Assembly: GCA_020746105.1 (NCBI GenBank)
Contig: CM036629.1
Coordinates: forward strand, 3,440,501-3,504,500
Length of the DNA stretch: 64,000 nt
Source: Trogon surrucura
Taxonomy: Eukaryota; Chordata; Aves; Trogoniformes; Trogonidae
Direction of reading: 5' to 3'
Both the position numbers and the translations under genes were made by a program. Positions 34,001 through 47,100 of this stretch are shown piece after piece (positions within the stretch are counted from its first letter, which is position 1; each line of letters starts with the position of its first letter). The notes beneath the pieces were generated by a model that was not told the origin of the DNA, made no database searches, and saw nothing but the letters and a program-made list of their open reading frames with translations.

Positions 34001-35042
34001 TTAAATACAAATGGTTTTTTTTATAATAAATGGCTCTTAGCAGATCTGCCTCTTCCTTTTCTTGTTGATTTAGAGCTTTGAAGTTAATTTAGAGCTTTGA
34101 AGCAGAAATTACAAAGATATAAAACTACAGCAATATCACGTCTGTGTACTGGGAAGAGGGTTTTTTGGGGGGCATTTTTGTTGCTTCTTCCAAGATATGT
34201 TCGTGATAAAAGTTTGCAGAAGGTACAAAGCAGTGATTTGATAAGTCAGTCAACGGTTTCTGGAGCTTTCTGCCACTTGTGGGTTTTACCAGACCCAGCA
34301 GCCACGGTCTGATTGCAGAGGTCCTCACTGCCGTCTTGGAGCTGCGTTAGATGCGCACGCAAAGTGGAAGTTGCATCAAATGACTGACAGCTGGACTCTA
34401 GATATGCTGGAAATTCCGGAATATTACAAAAATGTTGGCATCCTTGAGCACAAATAATAACTGACCAGCGTTAAATGTTAGCTGGCTGCTGTGGAACAAG
34501 ATGTATCCTTGTGGAATAAGAAAGTGTGAGCCTGCTAAGAGTTATGAAGCTATTCTTCCTCGAGCTTAACGTGCAGCAGGAGAAATGGGAGTGTAATTAA
34601 GTTTTTAATGGGAATAGACCTTTTCATACTGACAATTCAAGGCACGCTGCACTCATTAACAATTACCAGGAGCTGTGCAAGGCATTTGGTTTATGGGGAT
34701 AGCAGCCGAAGGCTTTAAAAGGGTTGTGATCACACCAAGCTAAGTGATAATGAATGCGATCGGAAGCCCTGCTCCAACGAGCTGACAGTCTTGGTCCTAC
34801 TGAAAAGAGCTTGAACCCCATGCAGTGGGGGTGAAATGAGGATGGCGATGGTGGGAAGACATGCGGTGAGGCTCCTGCTGCAGTCTGGTACCTCCTGCTT
34901 GACTCATGGACGGGAAAGGGTGTGACCGACAGATCCGGCTACAGGCAGGGGGTTGCTGTGCTTTGCCTCTGCAAAGAGAAAGGGCCCGTTTCACTTTCAG
35001 CACGGTTCTCACATTGCTCCCAGCTTCTCCTTTCACCTCTCC
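31046..35042. other. Region between convergent ZDHHC7 and HNF4B, including the HNF4B 3' UTR
   Basis: This is unique AT-rich sequence between the two convergent genes. The right part must contain the HNF4B 3' untranslated region (minus strand), but its end is uncertain. A minus-strand ATTAAA at 34604-34609 and AATAAA forms farther left, such as 33162-33167, are candidates. ORFs up to 137 codons (31048-31461 plus) show no family features. A short direct repeat, TTTAGAGCTTTGAAG, occurs near 34069 and 34088. Confidence 0.5.
34604..34609 (-). terminator. HNF4B: Candidate HNF4B polyadenylation signal (ATTAAA, minus strand)
   Basis: The plus-strand TTTAAT here reads ATTAAA on the gene strand, about 435 bases after the stop codon. 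It is a common variant signal. A distal signal is equally possible. Confidence 0.25.
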
Positions 35043-35179
35043 CTATAAAATCTCCTGCTTGGGTATCACTGTCTGAGGCAAGAGCTGCGCTACAGCGTTG
35101 GGTCCTGCGCTAGAGCCTAGTTTATAGTCTTCACTGCCTGTGCTTGCAGAAGGAGATGGAAGGGACGTTTCAGGAGATG
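35043..35179 (-). CDS. HNF4B: HNF4B coding exon 10 (C-terminal F domain and stop)
   Basis: The acceptor TCTCCCACAG precedes 35179. The exon completes Pro413 and encodes 44 residues, with [19 protein letters not shown] and the C-terminus TVIPKQEIL, then TAG. The same motif order (PETPxPSP, SExYKL, ITKQEVI) occurs in HNF4A, which confirms this as the true last coding exon even though no long ORF marks it. Confidence 0.92.
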
Positions 35180-38100
35180 CTGTGGGAGAGAAAAGAAACA
35201 GAATTAATGTGGTCTCGAACACCGTTCAGTGGAGCAGTGCCCAAATAAAATTGGCAAGCCATCCTATGAACCAAGGAGCAGGAGCTTGGGGCGGAGGGCT
35301 CCAGCTCAAATTCAGGCACGTTCCAGCATATTCTTCCTCTGTGTTTGTGATGAGGCACGGGGTGGACTGACAGGCACAAACCAGTTCTTCTCAGTATTTC
35401 GCACTTGGGAAATGCCCCCAACTGCTTTTCAGTCCTTCCTCTCCTTGTCAGAGGAGAGCTCAACCTGCTGGCCACTACACTTCATTTACAGAACACAGCA
35501 TCTCTCTCATCCACCTTGCTGCAAGGTGTCTTAGAAAAAAAAAGAACAAAAAAAGCTAAAATAAATGTTGCTAACATTTATGTGGCTGAGAAATAGCAAA
35601 ATATGCTACAAGAGGTAGGTGATCATAACTGGCAGAAGGAGATTGTGTGTTCAAGACATCATGGTTACATGGCAGCGGTTGTTAAATTGCAAATCACATT
35701 CTACTTTTTTTTTTTTTTTAATAGCATGGTCCATTTGCAACTACAGTGGGTAAATGCTTTAACAAATACCCATTGCCTGGCAGCAGTGCCCAGAGTGGTT
35801 GAAGATGATCTTGTGTTCAGGTCATATTGTGTTCTGGTAGACAGCAACCGAGATGCTTTATGTGGGGAAACTCCTGCCACTAATAACTGTATGGGCTGCT
35901 TTGTGGTATTTCCCAGTGCTGCCTATGTTCATAGAAACATGCTGTCACCAGTCTTGATTTCTTTTTTTTTTTTTTAAATCTTGTGGTGCTTAGTAGCATC
36001 TCAAAACCCCTCTGGATCATGCTATTAGATAAAAATGTCAGCTTCTCTTTGGAAACGTTCTCAGGCTGTGTCGTAAAGGCAATCAGCAAGGGGGGCTCTG
36101 AACTCTGATTCAAGTCTAATGCTTAAACAGATAAATAAACTTAAAGGTCCTTTTCTGGGCTGCTTCTCCTATCCCATCCCTTCATTATGCTGACACTAAT
36201 AAAATAAAATGGACACTTACGGTCTGGCACAGTGTGAATCACAGAGCTCATGTTGCTTTGGAGGACGTGTCCCGGCAGCGGGTCCAGGTTGAGGTTGGGA
36301 GGTCCTGACTGGTACTGGAGGTCCATGGTGTTACCTGCAGTAGAAGTGGGGGAAAAAAAAACACATAGTTTTTTTGCATAGTTACTGAGAAGCCAGATGC
36401 TTTGGGCCAAATACCTTTGTTTCAGTGAATGTGGAAGGCCTCTGTGGTTGAAGGTTAATGTTGTGGCTCATCTTTGCTTCCTTCCTGCTCTGGCTGTCCT
36501 TCTTGCCCTCAGCCTTCTCACTGTCTGAGGACAACCTCCTGTGATGCCTGGAGTTGCAACTAATATCCAACTGCGCTGTCCATCTGTCTCTGTGTGTCCC
36601 AATAACTGCTCTTATATCAAGGTTTCCCATATAGTTACAACTTTTGCATGTTGCCAACAAAAATGTGTTGTCTTGCAACCTGCGCCGAGTTGGTAGGTCC
36701 TAAAAGTCACGTTCACCCTGCTGCAAAGAACTGCATTTCTATAAACTGACCCTGGTTCAGCTTTTCAGAGAGAGGCTGGTAAGAAAGGGCTCGGGGCTTG
36801 GTCTGGAGTGAGAAGGACCCATGTTTAAGCTGTAAGTCAACCTGAGCCTTCAATTACTTCTTCCCAAGACCAAGTTTTTTTTATCATACCTCCTCCAGAG
36901 AAGGACACAAACCCAGACACGAAGCCCTGTAACGGCTTCGAAATAGGGCAGCAAAGCTGGTTTTTCTCAGCAGGGTTCGTACCTCCCAGCAGCATCTCCT
37001 GCAGCAAGCTGTCAATCCTGGCCACACCGAAGAGCTTCACAAACTGGACTTGCTCTATCATCTGCCAGGTGATGCTCTGCAGCGGGGGCAGCAGGAGGAG
37101 GATGTCGCTGAACCGGCCTCGGGAATCGTACTGGCGGTCGTTGATGTAGTCTTCTAGGTTGACTTGGACCTGGAAGCGCATGTTCTTCACCTTCCCGGGC
37201 TCGCTCAGGCCTTTGCAGTCTGGGAGGGGAAAAAAATGAAGTTAATTGCTGGCCTGTGTGACCAAAAAGTGTTACACCATCCCTTGGGCTCTGGAGAGGG
37301 GAAAGGATGAGACGCCAGGGATGTTCTGAAAATTACCTGTCAGTCTCCAAGTTTTTCTGACAGATTAGCACTGGGCTGACACTTTTTCATACCTTACATG
37401 GAATAGGGAAATAGGAAGGGGAATTTGAGAGGAAACAGTTATTTGAAGGGAAACAGTAAGAAGATAAGAGCTTGCTTCAGATGGATGTGTCTGGCTACTG
37501 CTGTTAGCGATGAAGAAGGATTTGGAAGTTGAACCGTATTTGTCCTCTCAAGGAAACAGCCTGGAATTTTCCCCTGAAAACCTTGCCATTAAGGCCATGC
37601 AGGTTTAGTACCTATGTGTTGTAATTTCACCTGCTGCAGCATCAGAGTCTTGTCTTGATTTCCTGTCTTTGACCTCTGGTCCCTCCGTTCTTCACGGACC
37701 ACTGGTCCAGTTTTGCTTAAGTGAGTGAATGTGCCCTCCGGGTAGGCTGAAGTGCTGGGATTTACAGCTTTGCACTCCTGCCTCTCCTGCTGTCTAAAAC
37801 TGACATTTCCAGCTCCTTCCCTTTTTTTCCTTCACTGTCTACAAAGAATCCACAAGAACCATGTTTTTAGGGATCATCATGCCAAGAGATTATAGATAAA
37901 GTGGTGAACAAATCATTGCATGTCAGCACATCTATGGACAAGCCTACTAGTTAGCATTAATAAATTTCTCTTCTGTAGACCTTCATGCTTTTCCCAGCAC
38001 CTCGCTGTCATGATGATCTAAAGCTTCACTGAGATACTGATCAACCAAGAAGGTAATTTGTCAAACTCAGTTTGATAATATCACCCTTACTCAGGCTCTT

Positions 38101-41100
38101 TGGCAAGTGAAAATTCATGCTGTTTTAAAACCTCTGTGTCTTGATTTTGAATAAGTAACCGATGGAAGACACTTTCATTTCTCACTGCTAATAGATACCA
38201 AAGACAAAAGGACGTTGTTCTGCATTTGGGATTGCTCCCCCACCTCTTCTCCACGCTACAGGGCAATACACACTAAAGGGACTGGGGCATTGTGCCCAGA
38301 GGAGGTTGTGTATGTGCTGCAGGAATGTAGAAACAGGAGTGTTTGGGGGGAGTCTGGGCTGAGACAGGACCCCCTGTGTCTGTGGAATGAATACAGCAGA
38401 AGTTCAAAACAAGCTTTTGTTTTCCTCCGTGTGTTTCCCTGTTCTCCCTCAGCCCTGCCCTCGGTCATTACTGGCTGCCAGCAAGATCCATTAACAGACA
38501 GCCTTGATATTTCTGGGTACTCTGAACAGTCCAGCCCTCTGTGGTTTTTAATGCTGCTTTCTCGACTCTGATGGATGCTCCACACTGCTGCTCAGCTGAC
38601 TCACTTCACTTATGCATAATTCAATATAGGCATATATGTCCTTAATAGTCATCTCCTTCATTTCAGGCTGATGGGCTTTTCTGAAGCCAAGCTACAGCAG
38701 CAGCAAAACCCCTCTAGGATCTTCAGAGTCTTGCAGATCAGACTGGCCGGCGTTAATACTTGCTAAATAGTTCAGGAATAGGTCACTTTTCTCATGTCCT
38801 TGCTGCACTGCAAAGCATTACTCCTTACAGCAGAGACAAGGTGAAATGTGGAGCTACTGCCAAGGGGTTTCCCTGGATACGGGAGAGCCCTCAACTCCTT
38901 TTCAAGCCCCATACTTGACAATCAAGAAGGAAGCTTACCTGGATCAAAGAAGATGATGGCTTTAAGGCAAGCGTACTCATTGTCGTCGATCTGGATGTCC
39001 CGCAGGGGCTTCACCAACTCGTCCAAGATTCTGGTGGCCACACGAGCGATTTCCAGTTCTGGGCAGTGCATTGGGATGATGAAGTCATTCCCTGGGGAGA
39101 TAAGAGAAATTCTCCCTCAGATTTTCACTCTAGCACTGCAGACAGTCTCATCCAGAAGTTACCCCAGATAGTCCCAGTGCCCACGTGCAGCAAATTTCCA
39201 GTGTGCAACTTGGTGATCCACGACTGAGAAACAAGCTGTGGATCTCATTCCTTGGCCCTTAATTATCTCATTTGCACATGTCAGTGCACCCACACTGTAC
39301 ACAAAGCCTGCTCCGTGTTCTGCTCTGGTTTACCCTCTGTTATACCCGGCATCTGTTTGCAAGCGGTGTTGCATCTTTATTGTCATTGCTTTTAAACAAA
39401 GTTCTCCCTCTCCCTTTTCTTTAATGTGTAGCTTTCAAGATCAGTATTTTAATTTTTCAAAATATAACTCCACCTGTGGTTTTGGTGGCAGAGGGCTACA
39501 CGAAAAGGAAATACCAATTTGCACTAAAATTTCTATTAGACCTTTCTCCTAAGTTTTTAAGCACCAGTACCCAATTACCTCACTGCCTGTATCTTGGCAG
39601 TTTCAGTTACAGAAAAAGGCAATGCACTTTTACATGTCATTTAAATACTGGAGGTTTTCTCATCCACAATTTCAAAGCAGTAAGGGAGCGGTTGTAAAAG
39701 ACCCGGTGAATTTCCTTGCTCCTTTTTATGCTTCTCCTGTGTCAGAGTTAAAGGCTGGGCTTGCCACTAAACTTGGACAGACACACCCAGGGGAGAATAA
39801 CAGGGGAACCAGAGAGAGAGAGACTTTGAGATTGAAAAAAACCTTGAATCAGCTTAATGAAAAAAAAATACTAACAATAACAATGAAAATGTCACACTAT
39901 AGACAGATATATACAAGTATAAAAATATACTCAAAGGTACAAGAGAATATGTTAATACAGGTGGCAACAAGGTCCCGAGCAGAAAAAAAAAGGCTCCAGA
40001 CTGGACTTGGCAGCAGATAGGAGGGACCAGAGTCCCAATGACAGCCAAAAAAAAAAAAAAACAAACAGAAAAGGAGCTGTGCTGCTCCCACCTGGTGAGG
40101 CAGGGCAAGACAACCTGTCCTGCTGAACAGTGCTCCTCTGCAGCGTGCAAACAGGAGGCAGGAACACCAGCAGCACAAGGAGAGATGACAAAGAGCCAAC
40201 TGCAACCCTTTCAGCACAGATGGCACTAAAAGCAACGTGGTTCTCATTAGGGGCTCTTATATACTGAGCACCATGGAAAGGAATACCGTGATTGGTCCAT
40301 TTGGGTCACCTGACCCATCCTCCCCATAGGCACAGCTGCTCCCATCACCCGTTGGGATTGCCACATGGTCCATGCAGCTCCAGAGAACTTTCATCCAGGT
40401 GCTCTCAAACCAGGACATCCTGAGACTTCCTGAAGCCCTTAGTCTAAAGCCAGATGTGCAGATCATGCCCAGGGCACTTGGCAATGACTTGGGTGTGCAA
40501 ATTCTAAAAATGGGAAAGTGTTTCACTGCTTACCTAATAGCAGAAAGTCGGTGAATGGTATGGATCGCTTGGCTACCCCCAGGAGGAGGTGTTCTCCTGC
40601 ATGGGCTCTGAGCAAGGCAACCTGGAGATGGCACAGAAGAAAGAAATAATACTGCATTTGAAGAGCAGAGATTGTTTAGACTGAGTCAAAATTAGTGTTT
40701 GCTTAGATGTGTCAGATCTACAGATAAAGTACTATTAATAGCCAGAAATAATTAGTTCATTTTTCAAAAGTGCGAAGTCCATGGCAAACTAAATAAAAAG
40801 TTGTTTTCAACTGAAACACCCAAGAGGGTCTTGAGTAATTTGCAGACATGAGAAATAAATGGCTTTTATATTCAACTATCAGGTACCAATAAAAAGAAAA
40901 CCATTCTTTTTTGACTGGGTCCGTGTGCAGACTGAAGGGACCAGCTCTATTATATTCTGGGGGTCTTTGGCTACTCTATTTTTAATCAATCCCTTGTCCT
41001 TAATTACTCTTTCTCTTCTGCTAGTATATTACTCTGCACAGGGTGATCTATATATTAATGTCAGATTTTCCTATTGAAAGGTATCTCTGGAAACTCCTCT

Positions 41101-44100
41101 CAAAGGTAGTGAGTTTGCAGGGAAGAGGCGTTTGCGTTTTCACCTGGTCATCAAGTGGGAGCTCACAAAACGCCGGGATATATTTTGCCCATTCAACCAG
41201 CACCAGAAGCTGCTGTTTCATGGACTCACACACGTCGTTGATGGTTGCAACCTTCTTCATGGCAATGTCAGCGCTGTGCACAGGACTCGGTGACGAATAC
41301 TGAAAGAGAAAAAATCCAGTTGCATCGGGACCAGATCTGCATTCTTTTGCCATCCTCAATAGCAACAATTCATTGATAACACGCAGAGCCTTCACAGGCA
41401 TTAACCTCATCGGGTCATCATCCAGACAGCTGCCATTCTGGTTGTGAGCTTGCTTGCTCAGCGGTGTGTACTGTCCAATGTACAGCCCATGGTGAAGCCT
41501 CCACGAGGTGGTGCTCAGTCCCAACAGACACCCCTCCCTCCTCCTCCTCCCTCACTCTCTAGGCTGGCTCAGGACAAAATCTGGTTAATATTCCCATTCC
41601 TAGCAGTAGCCAGCAGCATTGGGTCTCAGATTCCCATCAATCACTTAAGCCAGCCAAATGCATGAAACGCATCCAGGTTTCTGTCTGGGACACAGAACAC
41701 CCATTTCTATCTCTGAAGAGCTGTGCCCGAGGGAGAGGGTTAAAACAGAATATTTTCTGAAAAGGAAGCAGATGCATTGCTGCGTGTAATATGCAACATC
41801 TGGACCATATGTTTCAGTGGAGAACGGGTGTTTGCATAAGAATTTAAAGGACACGCAGGGTGAAATTCGTTGTGGAACACGAAATAAGAAAGCAATCAGT
41901 GTTACTTGAAGCCTGGCAATTTTATTAGCTTGATTTTTCTTCCCTAAAATTGTTGCCCTAGTAAAGAACTTACAAGAAAAGATATAATTGACCATAACGG
42001 GAACGTTATGTTCTGAGTAGGACAGAGTACGCAGCAGGGAGGGATGAACTTCTGCATGAAATGCAGTGAATTTTTAGGGGTGCAGCAAAAATTCAGGCTG
42101 GGAGCAGAGGAAAACTAGGGTCTGCACCATCCCTCAGCCCTTGGAATGTCAGCTTTGCATCTCACATGACGAAGGCTGTGTCTGCTCGTTGCGGGACACG
42201 TCTTGATAACACACCAAGGATTTTTACGGTCTGCTTTTGGATCTCTCTAACGCATTTTCTTCCCCTTGTCTTTGTGCAAGGGCCATCCGAGAGCAGAAAA
42301 AGACCCGGTTCATTTAGTGAGTTCATAACCCCACGTGGAATAGCTGAAGGCCAGGTCCTCGCTTGGAGGACTGTCCCCACGTTTCGTACCTGCTGTGCCA
42401 TGGCCTCGGCCTGGGTGAGCACGTTGATGGAGAGCGAGCCGTTGTCTTCATAGCTGCTCCTGCGAATGCTGATCCTGTCACGCTCGTTCTGCACGGCTGA
42501 AATGAGAGTGGGCTCTCTCAGCAAGAACTTTCCCATACGACCCGTGGCTGCTGTTACATGTGGTCCCCAAACAAAAGTGGACAGAGCTGTAGTGCCTGCA
42601 AGATCCTACACTCTTCTTGGATGCTGGAATATGATTGAACAGGGCCCGAAGGAGGGGAACATGTCACCCGAGAGGGAAGAAGGGAGAAGACCAAGCACAG
42701 GAGCAACGGAGGGAGATAAAGCCACAGAACAACCCTTGCGGGACATCAGCTGGTCCCACTGGGTTTGGTGAAGCTCAGGGGGAGTTTGGGGGTTTCGTGT
42801 TGACCCTTTGCACCTGGTGATGCATCTACACTGCTGGAGGCCTGGCCTCTGATACCCTTTCTGCCATGTCTGGGCTGAGGACTCCTCTCCTGAGCTCCCA
42901 GTACAGCAGGATGCTCTTGAGGTTTCACATTGTCCCACGGCAGCACTAGAAAAATTGTCCTCTGATCCCACCAGAAAGCAGCCTTGAAGTGTCCCCTGCC
43001 TCTGAGGTTTTGAAGGTCCCCAGGGGACATCACCACTCATGGGGAACACAAAGAATCACCTCATTAAGGAAGCTCAAATTCCACTATGCCCCCTTAAAAC
43101 CATTCCCTCAGCCTTGCCCATCACATCGTGGGTTTCAATGAACTTGAAAGGCTGATGGTGATGCCAGCACAGAGCTGAGGGAGCAAACCAAGCCTGGTTT
43201 TGTCTCCAGCTTTGCTGGCACCCTGTGCAAATCACTGCTGCAAATCAGCTCAGGATGTCCTCACCAGTTAATAACAGTGATGCAGCTTGGGCACCCTATA
43301 GTGACCACACAGAGTAAAGATGAACCCTGGGCTTTTTGCAGACAGAAAGGTATGGCCATGCCATGGTGAATCAGACAAAAAAACTCAACAAACACCACAT
43401 TGGTACTTTGAAGTTCATTCCAGTCTTTAAATCCTTTTCCCTGAAGCACAAACCACGTTGAGTCCCATGCTCCATCAACCCTGCATGTTGAACATAAGGG
43501 ATTTATTGCACTTCGGCAGCTTATTTTTGCAGCACAGTGCTCCAAGAACTGACTCGCCTCCACTGCAGCCAGCAAGTAAAACAGCAGCAGAGAAAAACAC
43601 CAAATTTATACTCAGTCCAGTTTCAGTCTTCGTTTCTCCCCCAAGACCTATTGCCTCCATCCAGCAGCAGACAAGCCCACACAGGGCTGGAGGAAGGAGC
43701 CTGAATGCAGACTCTGCGTTTTCCTAACAGCTCGTATGTCTCGGCTACGTACAGCTCAGAAAGCAACTGTCAGGTCCTTAAAGAAGAGAGAGCAGGAAGA
43801 TTTAGCATGTGGTGATAACGCAGCACATCCCTCCTCCTTCATACAGCAATTCCAGGCTCCTTTTGGTTTTATTTAGGGGGAATGACTCAGACATAGCTGT
43901 CAAAGCACGGCTCACTCTGTGCTTTAACCCCCTCGGATGTGAAATGGTGTGGTTTTATCTCAAAAGTGGTTGCTGGAGAAGATTTTTCCAGCAAAGATTT
44001 GTTTCTGCAGAGCCAACAAAATCATTTCGCCGCCACTTTTCAGCAAGACTTTGCCTCGCTGCTGGGCCTTGCTTTAAAGTGAGCACCGCTCTCTGCATGG

Positions 44101-47100
44101 GGCACGTCTCTCTGAATTCCTGCAAAGGAGGGGACGTTGTCATCGCTTCACACACGGGATCCTGAGTGGGTTTCTGTGTCAGCTCGGGTCCAACCACTGA
44201 TCTGGTTTCCTAACCAGCCTCTGCTGAGAGGCCAACAAAGTGAAAGGGCAGAAAACAAGCAGCAGTGACAAAAATCAATATCTCCTGTTATCTGCGGGAG
44301 TGTAATATTTATTTTCCTTGCTGTTGGGCTGGGTGTGCTTGGGGGGGGGGGGGTCTGCTGCGGTCCAGCCACCAATTTTGCACCTCGGAGACAATCCTGC
44401 CTGATGGCTGCAGGGGGCTGGATGGGTACATCAGTTGGTAGAAGATGCAACATACGTACATGTCACTGCAGACTTTTCATGCTATGGATGCTACATAGAG
44501 GCAATTAGACATCAATTTAGAGGAAAAAAAAAACTACAGCCCTTTGGGAGGCTCAGCTAACCTGCCTTAAACAGCATCCATTACCGTGTGCATGGGGATG
44601 GTGATGCTAACTTCTGCTCAGCTGGGGATCCCCACTAGGCTGAAGGTGAAAGTGGTTATAGGAACCATAATGTAAGATTCATCTTCAGAATGGATTAACC
44701 CTTCATGCTTTTTTTTTTTTTGATACAGCAGAAAGACAAACAGCAATATCCAGCATTGAACAGAAACAAGCCCACCCGAATCCATGTCACTGCTGATGTC
44801 CTTGGAAAGTCCCCACCCAATCTTCTGTGCCTGGTTTTGTATCAGATGCTCCCTCATGTAGTTCTCTGAGAGTGATGGGGCTCTTTTTGCCCACTTAGAA
44901 GAAAAGGTATAAATTTTGCAAGTTACACATTTCACCTAAGTCCTACAACCCATCAGACCTGGTCCTAGTCTCTGATGACTGACACCTTTAAGAATCCTCA
45001 GCTTGTTTTTCTTCCAGGTCCTTTTATGGCACATATTTCAGTGCTTCCCTCATGCTCTGATAAGCTCAGTCTTCAAGTGTAAGTGGATGGTACAGACTGA
45101 CTTTCTCAAGGTGATTTGGGTGTTATCACTGGAAGTACCCAAGATGTGATGGAATTAGGTATAAAAAGGGAGTTAATGTTTTACCTGCCACAAAATCAAT
45201 CTATCACTGTGTGGTAATTATATTGCTATATTTATTGTGCTTGTAAAAGGGAAGGGATAGGTCACTCATGGTGAGGCATCAGGAATGCTCGAGGAGTGCG
45301 CTGGTACAGAGAGTGCTTGAGCTGAGACATGATCTTGGCTTTGCACTCAATAGAACTCAGCAAACTTGCAGGAAGGACTAAAATCCTACTGCTGGATCCC
45401 ACTGTCTCCCAGGAACTACTATTTCCAGTATATGCTTGGCAAAAGCTTTGCTTTTCTCTAATCTCGTCCTCTGCAGTTCCCAAAGCTAATAAACACTGGG
45501 AAGGGCCACCGCAGCTCTGCACGAGGGGACTTCAGTGGGATCGAGCCACCACTGGGAAAAGGGAGAGAGCAAGACAGTGCCCGCTCCTCCCTCCAGGGAA
45601 TTGACAGTGGCTACTGCGTGTCCTGACGGGTGGAAGCGAATGGGAAAGCAAACACTATCTCTGTCTGACATAGAGGAGCCGTCAGAGGGGGTTTTGTTAC
45701 TCAGAGCAAGCCTGAGTCCTTTTGCCGTGAGCGCATCAAGGATGCCGGCGGCCGGGCAGGCTGCGGAGCACACGCGGCGGCTCTTGAGCAAACAGCCGTG
45801 TGTTTGTGGGATTGCAACAAAGCTGTGTTTCCCAAACATTTTGTCCTTGCCTCCTTGCCACATAGGTACAGAACCTGGGATGAGGAACCTGTGGGGAGTC
45901 CAATAAATACAGGCACAAGTTGGAAGGGGACAGCAGCAAACCGGTAACTTTCCATGGGAACGGCAGAGGTTAAAGCCCTGCCTACATGGGAGTTGCTGTT
46001 CCCATTATTATTCCACTAAAATCATCCTCATTTAACCCTGATGGAATTGGAAATGCTTTAAGAAATGGCATCAAGAGCAGGAGGAGGGAGATGCGAGTGC
46101 CCCAGCATGGTGCTGGCGCTCACCAGTGGTCACAGTGCTCCTGCCTCCACCGATAGATTTCTTCCTGCTGCTACCTGATTAATTTATATGCACACTTATT
46201 TATTTATTTTTCCCCAGGCTACCTCTGGTGGTATTTTTTGTGGCATATTTTATTTGCAAATAAATCCCAGTTGTATCTGCACATTTAATCCTTTCATGGG
46301 CTCTTGGCTTATATTATGACTATCACAAAGTAGGGAAGATCCTTTATCTTTTCTATCTATCATTGCAATAAACTGCAGTCCCAGTCTTCTGAAAGCTGAC
46401 AGAAGAGATCTGCAAACAAAAGGTATGAAACAAGATAGAAGTCCTGTGAAACACTAATAAAACTGTCTTATAAACCTGTCCAGTTTAACAAAAATGACTG
46501 AAAAAAAATAGCCTCAAATCCTCCCACTGTGTTGTGGCAGTACGTGGTACAATAATTCTTTTTGCTTCTGCGTAAGGCTAAAGGAGTTCAGGTACATTCA
46601 TAAATTACTTTAAAGGGGATGAGAGGTTAAATATTAACGCCTCTTGTTTTCACCAGCAACTGAATCCTGACAGTGCAGTGCTGGCGTTTCAAAAGCTTCC
46701 AGGTTTTCAGGCGCTCAACATCATGTGAGTAGGTGACCTGGCTCACCTGAAAAATCACACACACCCTGCTAATTTATTCAAGGTTAAACACGATCTCAGT
46801 AAGATGATAAAAATAGTATCCTGCTGTTTTCTTTGGGTGTTGAAGTATCTGGTGCATTCCTCATCCACTGATAGTGTAGTGGCCAAAAACCTGTCCAGCA
46901 GCATTGTGCAAAACAATAGAAATTGAACCTTCTTCTGGAAGAAAGAGAGAAAAACAGAGGGAACAGCCAGAAAATCCCCCAAGGGCCCAGACCACCTTAA
47001 TAGTCCCAGCCTTAACCCCAAAACAAGAATAAAGAAGTGAATCTCCTGTAAAAATCCTAAATCCTGATCATGGTGGCATTTCACGAGACAAGAAGAGGTT

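Noticed and set aside
42606..43049. 147-codon minus-strand ORF in HNF4B intron 3
   Set aside because: Three frames are open at once in GC-richer sequence. There is no domain and no plausible splice pair, and it is not confidently assignable to a mobile-element family.
45486..45955. Overlapping 84-125 codon ORFs on both strands in HNF4B intron 3
   Set aside because: The overlapping frames have similar low-information composition and no motif or splice sites, so they are treated as chance.
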